Positions 1 through 7,886 of a stretch of 20,965 nt of DNA are shown one piece after another; positions within the stretch are counted from its first letter, which is position 1; each line of letters opens with the position of its first letter. The notes beneath the pieces are model-generated. The model saw only the letters and a program-made list of their open reading frames with translations. It did no database searches and was not told the DNA's origin. The stretch spans positions 1 to 20,965 of the forward strand of contig DGIT01000011.1 in NCBI GenBank assembly GCA_002386465.1, written 5' to 3'. The position numbers and the translations under genes were made by a program. This DNA is from Burkholderiales bacterium UBA4615. GTDB lineage: Bacteria; Pseudomonadota; Gammaproteobacteria; Burkholderiales; Burkholderiaceae_E.

Positions 1-1162
1 CGGGGGGTGCTGCGACGGGGGGCACAGCGACCGCGAGAGGTGTCTGAACAGGCCGCACAGGCGCAGGAGGTGTAGCGATCGGTGGCGCTGCGACCGGGGG
101 CGCCGCAACGGGTGGGGCCATCGTCACGGTTGAAGCGGGCGGACGCCTCGGCGGCGAGGCAACAATCGGGGGCGGTGCCGGTGGCGGCACTGTCACCGCT
201 GAGGGAGGCTCCTGCGCAGGCGTGGACATCACCACGAGATTGCGGTTGCCCTTGATCTGCAGCGTCGACGCGAGCATGCCGCGCTCACGATGTGGCTCCA
301 TCAGACGATTCATCCGACTTTGCGCGCAGACCCGCAATTCATCCAGTGACACTGCACCACTTCGATTCAAGTCCTTGGCTTCGCCGAGGAGGCACTGGGT
401 CAGCGAATGCGTGGCGAAACCGCCATAGGTTTCGGTATCCCAACTGACTTCGTCATAGTTGGCCGACGCAATCTGAACAAAATTTTCCCGATGTACGCCG
501 AGCCGGGACAGTTCAGCCAGCAGACTGCGGGTACGCACCTGGTTCACGCCGACGTCGCAGCGCTGATCAGACTGCAGATTGAATTTGGCTCGCGGTGTTT
601 CGGCCTCCGAGAGCGAACGCGTGGCGCCGCGAATCACACCGCCCGAAAAGCAGGCATCGATCACTGTGATGACCTTGTCGGCGACCTGGCTGATCGGCTG
701 CAGCCTGTCGGCCAGTTCTGCCTCGGAGAGCACATCGTTTTCGGTGAACGGGCCGTCCGTGTAGGTCTGAAGCCCCTCGACACAACCCTTCTGTCCAGGG
801 TAACGCGCCCCGTGCCCCGACCAGTACACAAGCACACGGTCACCGGGCTTGACCAGTTTGCGCAGCCGCTCGAGTTCACGCAGCACCCGACCCTTTGTCG
901 CCTGCGCATCGCGAATCTCAACGATCGAATTTGAGTCCACGCCCATGGACATCGCCATGCGACGGGCATTGGCCACATCCTTGGGGATGCCTTTGAGCGG
1001 TTCGGTGCGGGAGGCTTCTGAATAATTGCCGATCCCTACGATCAATGCATACCGGCCTTCGGCCGCTGCGGCTGGCGGCACCCAGTGCAGAGCAAGCACA
1101 GCGACCACAGCGGGCAATACCCAACGTCGGATCTGGGTTCGAATAGATTTCAAGGCTTGCAT
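1..1162 (-). CDS. Secreted caspase-like (peptidase C14) protein, 3' end outside window
   Basis: The reading frame stays open from an ATG at 1162 to the window edge (387 codons seen, no stop). An in-frame TAG lies 9 bases before the ATG, so this is the first possible ATG; no good Shine-Dalgarno is visible. Residues 1-34 look like a Sec signal peptide (basic start, hydrophobic core, AAAA). The caspase-type domain spans about residues 37-310: strand YALIVGIGNY, the catalytic His in YWSGHG (His117) and the catalytic Cys in DACFSGG (Cys171). From about residue 315 the protein turns into a Pro/Ala-rich tail that continues past the edge. Members of this family are cysteine peptidases of the bacterial metacaspase/orthocaspase kind; the substrate here is unknown, and an envelope or periplasmic location is inferred from the signal peptide. 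It is divergent from a second caspase-like gene at 1288. Whether more domains follow the Pro-rich tail cannot be seen. Confidence 0.85.
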   Translation of the reverse strand, partial: MQALKSIRTQIRRWVLPAVVAVLALHWVPPAAAAEGRYALIVGIGNYSEASRTEPLKGIPKDVANARRMAMSMGVDSNSIVEIRDAQATKGRVLRELERLRKLVKPGDRVLVYWSGHGARYPGQKGCVEGLQTYTDGPFTENDVLSEAELADRLQPISQVADKVITVIDACFSGGVIRGATRSLSEAETPRAKFNLQSDQRCDVGVNQVRTRSLLAELSRLGVHRENFVQIASANYDEVSWDTETYGGFATHSLTQCLLGEAKDLNRSGAVSLDELRVCAQSRMNRLMEPHRERGMLASTLQIKGNRNLVVMSTPAQEPPSAVTVPPPAPPPIVASPPRRPPASTVTMAPPVAAPPVAAPPIATPPAPVRPVQTPLAVAVPPVAAPP

Positions 1163-1287
1163 GAGATACTAAGTTACCCAAATGCGCGGTTTGATGCGAG
1201 TCGGTCTGTCGGACCGCAACCGCCGTAGGCGCGGCCAGCCGTGCCGGGTGCACGCTCACCTTCAATCGGAATCGGTCGAGTTCGTTC
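1163..1287. other. Intergenic region between two divergent caspase-like genes
   Basis: This 125-base gap must hold the 5' regions of both caspase-like genes. I see no convincing -35/-10 pair for either direction. A small inverted repeat (CGGTC at 1202-1206 and GACCG at 1212-1216, 5-base loop) is the only structure noted, and it could be chance at this GC content. Confidence 0.4.
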
Positions 1288-3243
1288 GTGGGCCCTATCA
1301 CGATCATCACGTTACGCCAGCTATTCATTTGCTTCCTGCTGTTCTGGGCCGCGAGTTTCCATTCGGCCTGGGCGGCGCGGCATGCCCTGGTGATTGGCAA
1401 CAATGCCTATCCCTCAAGCGAATTGCTCAGCGCCGTGAATGACGCGCGCGATGTGGCCGCTACGTTGAGAAGCTCCGGCTACGATGTGCTGCTGCGCGAA
1501 AACGTTACCCGCGACGCACTCTTTCAGGCGATTCGCGAGTTTGGCGGCAAGCTGCGGGACGGTGATATCGCCGTCTTCTATTACGCCGGTCATGCCATCC
1601 AGGTGCGGGATCGCAACTTCCTGATTCCCGTGGACGCCCGGGTCAAGCAGGAAGATGACATCAGCTTCTACAGCCTGGATCTGTCCGAGGTGCTGCAACG
1701 GATGGACCGCATCCGAACGCGGGCCAATATCCTCATTCTCGATGCCTGTCGGGATAATCCTTTTGCCTCGACCGTCCGGTTCTCTTCGGTTGGCCTGGCG
1801 CAAATGAGCGCACCGAGCGGGACCCTGATTGCCTATGCCACGGCCCCCGGGCAGGTGGCGCGTGAAGGCTCAGGCCGAAACGGTGTGTATACGAAACATC
1901 TACTGCGACACATGTCCAACCCAGGGCAGCCGGTCGAACTGACCCTCAAACGGGTACGCGAAGGGGTGATGGCAGAAACGAGGGGGGCGCAAGTCCCCTG
2001 GGACTCCTCCAGCCTGCGGGGCGAGATTGTGCTCGCCGGCGAGGTGCTGGTGGGTGCGCCGGGCACCGGGCTTGGAGCGGGCAGAGCGCAAAACGCTGCA
2101 GAAGTCCGAAGCGGGCTTGAGCGCACCTTCTGGGAGTCGGTGAAGGACAGCAAGGACCCGAAGGAATTCGAGGCCTACCTCGACCAGTTTCCGGATGGTG
2201 TTTTCGCCTCGCTCGCGCGAAACCGTCTGAATCTGGCTCGCATTCTGGATGACTCGACGCGTCGCGCGCAGGCCGCGGCCCCGACCTCGCCACTAATCAC
2301 TGCGGCCCCCGCCGCCGGATCAGCCTCTGTTGCACAGGCAGCAGCGGCCGCGCCATCAGCCCTTCCCTCCCAACCGGTTGTTCAGGGCGCCAAGCCGCAG
2401 GCCGATCAAATTGCATTGGCTACCCCGGCTGCCACACCACGGACGATCACGCCCCCCAGCACCAGCGGGCCGCAGACGCGGGTGCTGGCCGATGGCAGTC
2501 AATATCAGGGCGATCTGCTGAACGGAAAGTTGCACGGCAAGGGACGCTTGGTGAGTCCGACTCTTGGCACATATGAAGGTGATTTCGTGGGTGGCTCACG
2601 CCAGGGCAGAGGGGATTTGCGCTGGCCCAATGGGGATCACTACGTCGGAGGATTCAAGCAGGACAAACCCTCCGGACAGGGCACGATGCGGTTCGCCAAT
2701 GGGGATGTCTATGAAGGCGCTCTGGAAGATGGCATCTTTTCCGGGATCGGCCGGCTCAACATGCCTTCCGGATTTTCATACGAGGGGGCGTTTGTCAACG
2801 GTGTGCGCCATGGTCAGGGTCGTGTGAAATTTCCAAACGGCAATCGTTATGAAGGCGAGTTTTCCAAGGGCATCGTCAGTGGCCGAGGCCGCATGGAGTT
2901 TGCCGATGGCTCCAGTTACGACGGAGAGTTCATGGACGGCTCTCCCCATGGCAGCGGGAACTACCTGTTCGCCGACGGCAGTCGTTATCAGGGGGCCTTT
3001 CGAGACGGCCTCATGAGTGGACAGGGTATGCATGCATACCGCAACGGCGATCGCCACGAGGGTCAGTTCGAAGCCGGAGTGCCGTCCGGGCGAGGCATAC
3101 GCTATTTCGCTGCGGGTGGCCGTTTTGAAGGGGTATTTACCGCGCGCGGCGCGCGTGCCGAAGGATTCATGATTGATCCTGACGGCACTCGCAAAGCCAC
3201 CACACTGCAGGAAGGTGTGTTTCGGGTCGCTGCTGGTAATTGA
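1288..3243 (+). CDS. Secreted caspase-like protein with C-terminal MORN repeats
   Basis: 651 residues from a GTG at 1288, chosen because it gives a good Sec signal peptide (residues 1-29, ending SAWA) directly before the caspase fold; the ribosome binding site is weak. The caspase-type domain covers about residues 30-250: RHALVIGNNAY, catalytic His102 in YYAGHA and catalytic Cys154 in DACRDNPF. Residues 280-316 hold the short FWESVKDSKDP...FPDGVFASLARNRL helical segment common in bacterial secreted caspase proteins. An Ala/Pro/Thr-rich linker follows (about 325-400). From about residue 406 to 625 there are nine good MORN repeats (pattern Y-E-G-x-F-x-x-G-x-x-x-G-x-G) and one worn one. MORN repeats form beta-hairpin arrays that bind lipids or proteins; I infer that they position the peptidase at the envelope. 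Substrate and role are unknown. Divergent from the caspase-like gene ending the left edge. Confidence 0.9.
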   Translation: MGPITIITLRQLFICFLLFWAASFHSAWAARHALVIGNNAYPSSELLSAVNDARDVAATLRSSGYDVLLRENVTRDALFQAIREFGGKLRDGDIAVFYYAGHAIQVRDRNFLIPVDARVKQEDDISFYSLDLSEVLQRMDRIRTRANILILDACRDNPFASTVRFSSVGLAQMSAPSGTLIAYATAPGQVAREGSGRNGVYTKHLLRHMSNPGQPVELTLKRVREGVMAETRGAQVPWDSSSLRGEIVLAGEVLVGAPGTGLGAGRAQNAAEVRSGLERTFWESVKDSKDPKEFEAYLDQFPDGVFASLARNRLNLARILDDSTRRAQAAAPTSPLITAAPAAGSASVAQAAAAAPSALPSQPVVQGAKPQADQIALATPAATPRTITPPSTSGPQTRVLADGSQYQGDLLNGKLHGKGRLVSPTLGTYEGDFVGGSRQGRGDLRWPNGDHYVGGFKQDKPSGQGTMRFANGDVYEGALEDGIFSGIGRLNMPSGFSYEGAFVNGVRHGQGRVKFPNGNRYEGEFSKGIVSGRGRMEFADGSSYDGEFMDGSPHGSGNYLFADGSRYQGAFRDGLMSGQGMHAYRNGDRHEGQFEAGVPSGRGIRYFAAGGRFEGVFTARGARAEGFMIDPDGTRKATTLQEGVFRVAAGN

Positions 3244-3325
3244 TCGCCTGGGAAAGGCCGCCCCGGTCGCCTGTCAGCACCATCCCATGATGACTGACAT
3301 CAACGCCACGTCCGACCCCGGTCGC

Positions 3326-4291
3326 TCAATCCAGGCGCTTCCAGGAACTATCCGGATCAAATCGGGTCAGGCGCTCGGCGGCTTCGGAGGTTATGCGGCC
3401 CAAGTCCTTTTCGTACACCACGCCATCATGGTTGACGATGAAGGTCATGACACCGGAAATCCCGTAGTTGGCCGGATACGCGAGCACTGCGAATCCGCCG
3501 AACATCGTGCCCTTCACCCGGTAGTCGTATTTCCCACCGGTCGCATGACGGCCTTGTCCCGAAAGCATGCGAAAGAGGTACCCGTTGTATGGCGATGGCT
3601 TGAGATCGCGGCCCTTGACTGAGTAGCCGTCTTTCATCGCTGCGGCGACGCGCGGACCCAAGGGGCTGGAAGGCTGACCCGCTGGGGCGCTCCAGTAGAG
3701 GCCATTCTTCTTGCCAGGTTGCGAGATGAATTGTGCTGCGTAATCGTGCAGACCATTTCCGTCCGCATCAGATAACGCATATTCCCGCTGGGCGTCGACC
3801 ACCGCCAGCAAGGTCTGGATGGTGTCCAGCTCATTGCGCCCGACCCGCCGGTTCAAGGTTTCCTCGCGACCGGCAGCAGTGTCGAACACCCAGCGCTGCC
3901 CACGCTGAACGATGGGCGCGGCAAACGGGAACTCGCTGCTGCCCACGCTGAGCACGGCCTTACGCCCGCCCGGATCGAGTGCAAGGGCATGCCGTGCGTC
4001 ATGGGCGGCCACGAACTGCTTCCAATCACGCGCATCGGCCACGGGGTCGCCGCTAAAGAGCCAGGACCTCGCCGAGGGCCCCACCACGCTGAGCAGCGCA
4101 CTGCGGTCTTCGGCGCGCAGCGCGGCGATCAATGCAGCGACAGCGTCCTGAGGCGACGCATAACTCTGCTGGGAAGCTGCCCGCTCGGACGCTGCTGCAG
4201 GCGTCGAGGGCTGGGCGGACACAGGGGGTATCGCAATCGCCACCGCAGTGAGCATGGCAAGGGCTGCGGCCAGGGGGTGCAAGGTATTCAT
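3326..4291 (-). CDS. DUF2950 family exported protein
   Basis: 321 residues from the ATG at 4291. An in-frame start further upstream (4324) is rejected because the ATG at 4291 has a GGAG 9 bases before it and begins a clean signal peptide (MNTLHPLAAALAML..., cleavage near VSAQ, residue 26). The mature part starts with a helical segment (YASPQDAVAALIAALRAED) and carries features I recall from DUF2950 proteins: the SDADGNGLHDYAAQFIS segment, the KKNGLYWSA segment, PYNGYLFRML, and the late GISGVMTFIVNHDGVVYEKDLG block. The family has no settled function; an envelope location is likely. It lies 29 bases after the DUF3300 gene on the same strand, so the two are probably co-transcribed; these two families are commonly found side by side (from memory). 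It is convergent with the caspase-MORN gene, with 82 bases between and no visible terminator. Confidence 0.85.
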   Translation of the reverse strand: MNTLHPLAAALAMLTAVAIAIPPVSAQPSTPAAASERAASQQSYASPQDAVAALIAALRAEDRSALLSVVGPSARSWLFSGDPVADARDWKQFVAAHDARHALALDPGGRKAVLSVGSSEFPFAAPIVQRGQRWVFDTAAGREETLNRRVGRNELDTIQTLLAVVDAQREYALSDADGNGLHDYAAQFISQPGKKNGLYWSAPAGQPSSPLGPRVAAAMKDGYSVKGRDLKPSPYNGYLFRMLSGQGRHATGGKYDYRVKGTMFGGFAVLAYPANYGISGVMTFIVNHDGVVYEKDLGRITSEAAERLTRFDPDSSWKRLD

Positions 4292-4300
4292 CCGATTGGT

Positions 4301-4304
4301 CTCC
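4301..4304 (-). promoter_or_regulatory. Ribosome binding site deciding the DUF2950 start
   Basis: GGAG on the minus strand, 9 bases before the ATG at 4291. It supports that start over the in-frame codon at 4324, which would overlap the previous gene's stop and precede the signal peptide. Confidence 0.7.
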
Positions 4305-4320
4305 ACGTATTGGCCCGCGC

Positions 4321-5559
4321 TCAACGACGACGTCCGCCGCCGCCGCCCATCGCCCCGCGGCTTGCCCCGCCGCGTGCGCTGGCGCCGCGCATCGCGTCAC
4401 CTGAACTGACGCCGCTGAACCCGCCGCCGGAACGACTTGAGCTGTTGGAGAAGTCACGTGATCCGAAGTCACGCGAACTCGAGCCTCCACCGAAGTCACG
4501 AGACCCAGTGCTTCGACCCGCGTCCCGAATGCCGTCGGCACCACCCAGGGCGCTGCCCCCCGCCGCCCCCCTTCCTGCGGCACCACCAAGGCTGCCCTGA
4601 GCGCCCTTCAGACCAGTGCCGTCATCGCCGACCCGTCCCCTGAATTGCTCACGCTGAGCGGAACGCTGGTCAGCCCCCTTGTCGAAGCGCGAGGCGACAC
4701 TGCTGTCACCGTAGGCGACGCCGCGACGGTTGGCCGCGTTGTGCTCCCAGTTGTTCTGGTTGATCGTGGTGCGATTGAACTGGTTGTAGTGATTGATGTT
4801 GATGTCGACACGGCTCGATCCCCAGTTGCATCCACCCCAAATCGCCGCGCCCACGAAGACGCCGGTGGTGAAGGCCAGCCCCGGGGGATAGACATACGCC
4901 GGCGGGTACATGTAGAACGGCGGCACCGGATACCACCACGGCCCATAGATGGTGTATGGGTTGTAGGTGGGCACGTAGACCACGTCGGGTTTGGGCGACT
5001 CGATGACATAAACGGTCTTGCCGGAACTCATGTCGGTCCTGACCTGCTGCTGCGACGTCGACTGCAGGTTGCCGGCGGCCTGGGCTTTGGCCCGCAGCGA
5101 CTGCACCGTGTTCATGACATCGGTCTGCTGGGCCAGAAAGGCATCGCCCAGACGCTGCGTCCAGTCGAGTTTGTCGTTCATCTGCTGCAGTACCTGCGGC
5201 ACCGAGGTCAGTGCCTTGACCGAGGGATCCCAGCGCTGCTGCTGCATCGCGTCTTCCAGGGCCTTGTCATTGACTGTCGGATTGGCTTTGGACCAGCGCG
5301 CCGCTTCGACCACGTCCAGCGGATATGTGGAGGCCATCAGGACCTGAGCAAGCAGCGAGTCGGGGTACAACGCGATCGGCGCCAGCAACTGGTCCAGATC
5401 CTGTTGAGAATAGGTCTTGGCCGCATTGGCTGGCGCTGCACTGGGTGCGGATGTAGCGGTCACCACAGGCGGCGGGGCCGTCGTTGGCGCGGGTTGGGCC
5501 AGGGCGGAGGCCGCTGCCAATCCAAAGGCCGCAAGGCCGGTCAACCGGGAAAAAAGCAT
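4321..5559 (-). CDS. DUF3300 family exported protein with Gly/Ser/Arg-rich tail
   Basis: 412 residues from the ATG at 5559, which follows a good GGGAG; an in-frame TTG at 5589 is rejected. Residues 1-21 are a signal peptide (ends ALAQ), followed by a Pro/Ala/Thr-rich stretch. The DUF3300 domain covers about residues 48-250: YSQQDLDQLLAPIALYPD, LLAQVLMASTYPLDVVEAAR, the W...DPSVKALTSVPQVLQQM segment and VVYVPTYNPYTIYGPW, then a Tyr/Pro/Trp-rich part and a hydrophobic Gly-rich segment (about 225-247) with the only cysteine (Cys244). Residues 305-412 are low-complexity Gly/Ser/Arg/Asp with repeated SRDFG units, ending in GGGGGRRR. Function of the family is not established; location is probably periplasm or outer membrane. 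It is the first gene of a likely pair with the DUF2950 gene downstream. Confidence 0.87.
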   Translation of the reverse strand: MLFSRLTGLAAFGLAAASALAQPAPTTAPPPVVTATSAPSAAPANAAKTYSQQDLDQLLAPIALYPDSLLAQVLMASTYPLDVVEAARWSKANPTVNDKALEDAMQQQRWDPSVKALTSVPQVLQQMNDKLDWTQRLGDAFLAQQTDVMNTVQSLRAKAQAAGNLQSTSQQQVRTDMSSGKTVYVIESPKPDVVYVPTYNPYTIYGPWWYPVPPFYMYPPAYVYPPGLAFTTGVFVGAAIWGGCNWGSSRVDININHYNQFNRTTINQNNWEHNAANRRGVAYGDSSVASRFDKGADQRSAQREQFRGRVGDDGTGLKGAQGSLGGAAGRGAAGGSALGGADGIRDAGRSTGSRDFGGGSSSRDFGSRDFSNSSSRSGGGFSGVSSGDAMRGASARGGASRGAMGGGGGRRR

Positions 5560-5564
5560 GACAT

Positions 5565-5569
5565 CTCCC
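5565..5569 (-). promoter_or_regulatory. Ribosome binding site deciding the DUF3300 start
   Basis: GGGAG on the minus strand, 5 bases before the ATG at 5559. It sets the start of the DUF3300 gene at the signal peptide rather than at the upstream in-frame TTG. Confidence 0.75.
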
Positions 5570-5677
5570 TTGTCTCGTTTGGCCAGCAAGGCTCTGGCAG
5601 GAACGGCGTTCGAACAGGCGGCCGGTCATGGGGAAAAGTGTCGCGGTCGCCTGAGCCCGCGCGAGTCTAACTCACAG

Positions 5678-6094
5678 TTACTGACTGACGCGCAAGCGAG
5701 GCCGCTCCCCAGGCAAGGCGCCCTGCACCCGCCCAACCACCGCGGCGGAATCGAAGCCGTGCCTGGCAAAGACCGACAGCACCGCCTCAACAGTCTGGGG
5801 CGCACAGGCGACCGGCAGACCGCCGCTGGTCTGGGGATCGCTCAGCACGAGGACGTCACCGGGTTGAGCATCGGCATTGCGCTTGACCCGATCAGGATGC
5901 ACCAACCCCAAGGCCACCGGTCACCGGAATGCCGGCCGCGCGGCACACCGAGGCGCCGCCTTCGAGAATGCGCCCGATGGTCGGCGTGAAGAGCACATTG
6001 ATCGGCATGCCGACCAGCGCCAAGGCAAGGATCGGTCGCCACCATGTGATAGAGCGGTGAGGCGAGTTTCCACGGGCAATTCAGGTCGATTCAT
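5678..6094 (-). pseudogene. selD: Decayed selD (selenide, water dikinase) remnant
   Basis: Reading the minus strand in all three frames gives four ordered pieces of SelD. (A) 6094-6038: an N-terminal start with RLTALSHGG, matching the family's LTxxSHGxGCGCK start but cut off before GCGC. (B) about 6038-5920, another frame: RPILALALVGMPIN, then TIGRILEGGASVCRAAGIPV. (C) 5917 onward, a third frame: ALGLVHPDRVKRNADAQPGD. (D) in frame with C: SDPQTSGGLPVACAP and the C-terminal part, ending at a TAA at 5678-5680. Intact SelD is about 350 residues; only about 417 bases are left. The A/B and B/C joins change frame; the C/D join is in frame but drops well over 100 residues. The active-site Cys/Sec loop and most of the ATP-binding core are gone, so it cannot make selenophosphate. 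The enzyme normally feeds selenocysteine and 2-selenouridine synthesis; no other selenium gene is in the window. Confidence 0.85.
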
Positions 6095-6180
6095 CGGATC
6101 GTCTCGGCGGGCAGATGCAGCCTGGCACGAGAGGATACCGGCAACATGCCATCGGCCCCGAGTGCGCCTCCCCGTAGGAT

Positions 6181-7431
6181 TCAGTGTGCCGCAGGGCGTC
6201 CGATCAGGGCCTGCGCAGCCTGCTGCTCATTGTCCACGTAGTCGCGAATGGCTTGCGCACCGCTCAGGGTGCGGTCGGGCGGCTCTCCGCGGCCAATTTT
6301 CATGAGTTGCAGGCAGAACCACCCCAAACCAGCCTTGGGCGGGTCGATTCCACGCTCATACGACTGGGCCGATTCGACTCGGCCTGCAATGAGTTGCGCG
6401 GGCAGATCCGTGTCGACACACACCGGTCGGCCCAGGCCGATCATGTCTGCCTCGCCGGACGCCAGGATTTCGTTCATGGCCGTTCGGGTACGCAGGCCGC
6501 CAGTGATCATCACCGGCATGGACGCCACAGCCCGCACCGCTTTGGAGTATTCGAGGAAATACGCCTCGCGCAGGCGCGTGCTTTCGGCCACAGGCTGCGA
6601 GCTCTGGGCTGCACCGGCCGTACCACGCACACCCATCATGCTGGGCTGCTCATAGTTGCCGCCGGAAAGCTCGAGCAAGTCGACCCCATCTTCGCCCAAC
6701 CAGCGCACGACTTGCAGACACTCTTCGTGACTGAATCCGCCCAATTGAAAGTCAGATGAATTGAGCTTCACCCCGATCGGAAAATCGTCTCCCGCAGCCG
6801 CACGACAGGCCCGTACGGTCTCGCGCAGAAACCGCGCGCGGTTGACGAGCGACCCGCCCCATTCATCGGTACGCTGATTCGCCAGCGGCGACAGAAACTG
6901 GCTGATGAGATAACCATGCGCCGCGTGAATCTGTACGCCGGTAAAACCGGTTGCGCGCGCCATGGCGCTCACGTGTGCAAACCGTGCAATGGCATCGTCG
7001 ATTTCGTGCGCATGCATCGCACGCGGAGGCACGTAATGATCGCCCCCCACTTTCAGGGCGATTGCTGAGGGTGCGATCGGCTGGGTGCAGACATGACGCG
7101 GCGTCTGGCGCCCGGGATGATTGACCTGCATCCAGAGGTGATTGCCCGCCACCGTCCCCGCCTGAGCATAGCGGCGCAGCGCATCGATCCCACCATTGCG
7201 ATCGATCACCACGTTGCCTGGTCGCTCAAGATAACGGCGATCGACCTGCACGTTGCCCGTGACTACCAGCCCCGAGCCACCCTCTGACCAGGCCCGATAC
7301 AGGCGGTCGAGTTGCGGGGTCGAGCGATTCATGGCGTCGGCCAGACCTTCAGTCAGAGCCGCCTTGCACAAACGATTAGGAATCAGCGCCCCGCAGGGCA
7401 GCAGCAAGCTGGAATGGATGCCAACGGTCAC
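6181..7431 (-). CDS. Old Yellow Enzyme-type NADH:flavin oxidoreductase
   Basis: 416 residues from a GTG at 7431 (GAGG 8 bases before it); no other start occurs before residue 34, which lies inside the barrel. It is a single-domain FMN TIM-barrel protein of the OYE family. Signs are the LYRAWSEGGSGLVVTGNV strand, MQVNHPGRQ (residues 101-109), the signature IHAAHGYLISQFLSP followed by N-x-R-T-D-E-W-G-G-S (168-194; His169, His172 and Tyr174 in the substrate-binding area), IGVKLNSSDF, and the late ITGGLRT and MIGLGRP phosphate-binding segments. It lacks the Fe-S and FAD domains of dienoyl-CoA reductases (about 670 residues). Likely a cytoplasmic NAD(P)H-dependent ene-reductase acting on alpha,beta-unsaturated carbonyls or similar compounds; the true substrate cannot be read from sequence. 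It lies between the selD remnant and a small secreted-protein gene, all on the minus strand. Confidence 0.9.
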   Translation of the reverse strand: MTVGIHSSLLLPCGALIPNRLCKAALTEGLADAMNRSTPQLDRLYRAWSEGGSGLVVTGNVQVDRRYLERPGNVVIDRNGGIDALRRYAQAGTVAGNHLWMQVNHPGRQTPRHVCTQPIAPSAIALKVGGDHYVPPRAMHAHEIDDAIARFAHVSAMARATGFTGVQIHAAHGYLISQFLSPLANQRTDEWGGSLVNRARFLRETVRACRAAAGDDFPIGVKLNSSDFQLGGFSHEECLQVVRWLGEDGVDLLELSGGNYEQPSMMGVRGTAGAAQSSQPVAESTRLREAYFLEYSKAVRAVASMPVMITGGLRTRTAMNEILASGEADMIGLGRPVCVDTDLPAQLIAGRVESAQSYERGIDPPKAGLGWFCLQLMKIGRGEPPDRTLSGAQAIRDYVDNEQQAAQALIGRPAAH

Positions 7432-7487
7432 AGAACGCCCTCATGCGGTGAGTCACAGCACAGCGCCCCGTCACGGGCCCTGCCAAA

Positions 7488-7886
7488 TCACCAGCAGCCG
7501 ACGCTACTTTCAGGTCGTGCGCTACGCAGCTTGCTGCTGGCGGACGGGCCCAGCGTAGCGCATCCGGCATCGGGCAGCATGGCTGCAGTCGTGTTTGCGG
7601 ACCGCCGGGGTTCTTGAGCAGTGCGTACCGGGGCCGCCTTTGCCGGTTCCCGCCGGGGCGTCATCGGCAGCGCATTAGAACCTGAGCCCGTCACGATATC
7701 GAATTCACCAATACGCAGCGTCCCGGGCGCTGCAGCAAGCCGCTCGAGGCTCGTGCCCGAGTGCCCCGAAGGCGATGCGGCCGGCTCACCGGTCAATTTA
7801 CCGGCGTTTACTGGCCAGGGCATGGCTGCGCAGACGCAGGCCACAGAGGCGATGCGCAGCGCATTGATCAACGCGAGACGGTCCAT
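7488..7886 (-). CDS. Small secreted protein of unknown family
   Basis: 132 residues from an ATG at 7886 with a good AAGGAA 6 bases upstream. The N-terminus looks like a signal peptide (MDRLALINALRIASVACVCA, probable cleavage near VNAG, residue 29). The rest is Ala/Ser/Pro/Arg-rich without a recognised domain; a short ordered-looking piece is LRIGEFDIVTGSGSNALP. Two cysteines remain in the mature part near the C-terminus (in DAGCATLG and SVGCW), which could form a disulfide if exported. It ends 56 bases before the flavin oxidoreductase start on the same strand. The reading frame is supported by the ribosome binding site plus signal peptide, not by homology, so it may still be spurious; I assign no function. 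Confidence 0.5.
   Translation of the reverse strand: MDRLALINALRIASVACVCAAMPWPVNAGKLTGEPAASPSGHSGTSLERLAAAPGTLRIGEFDIVTGSGSNALPMTPRREPAKAAPVRTAQEPRRSANTTAAMLPDAGCATLGPSASSKLRSARPESSVGCW

Noticed and set aside
3244..3325. Terminator between the convergent caspase-MORN and DUF2950 genes
   Set aside because: I looked for a stem plus T-run on either strand and found none.
4645..5670. 341-codon plus-strand open frame
   Set aside because: Antisense to the DUF3300 gene and without any family motif or ribosome binding site; a mirror of GC codon bias.
5664..5695. Possible promoter before the DUF3300 gene (minus-strand TAGACT with TTGCGC upstream)
   Set aside because: The spacing between the boxes is 20 bases and the -35 match is poor, so it was not listed.
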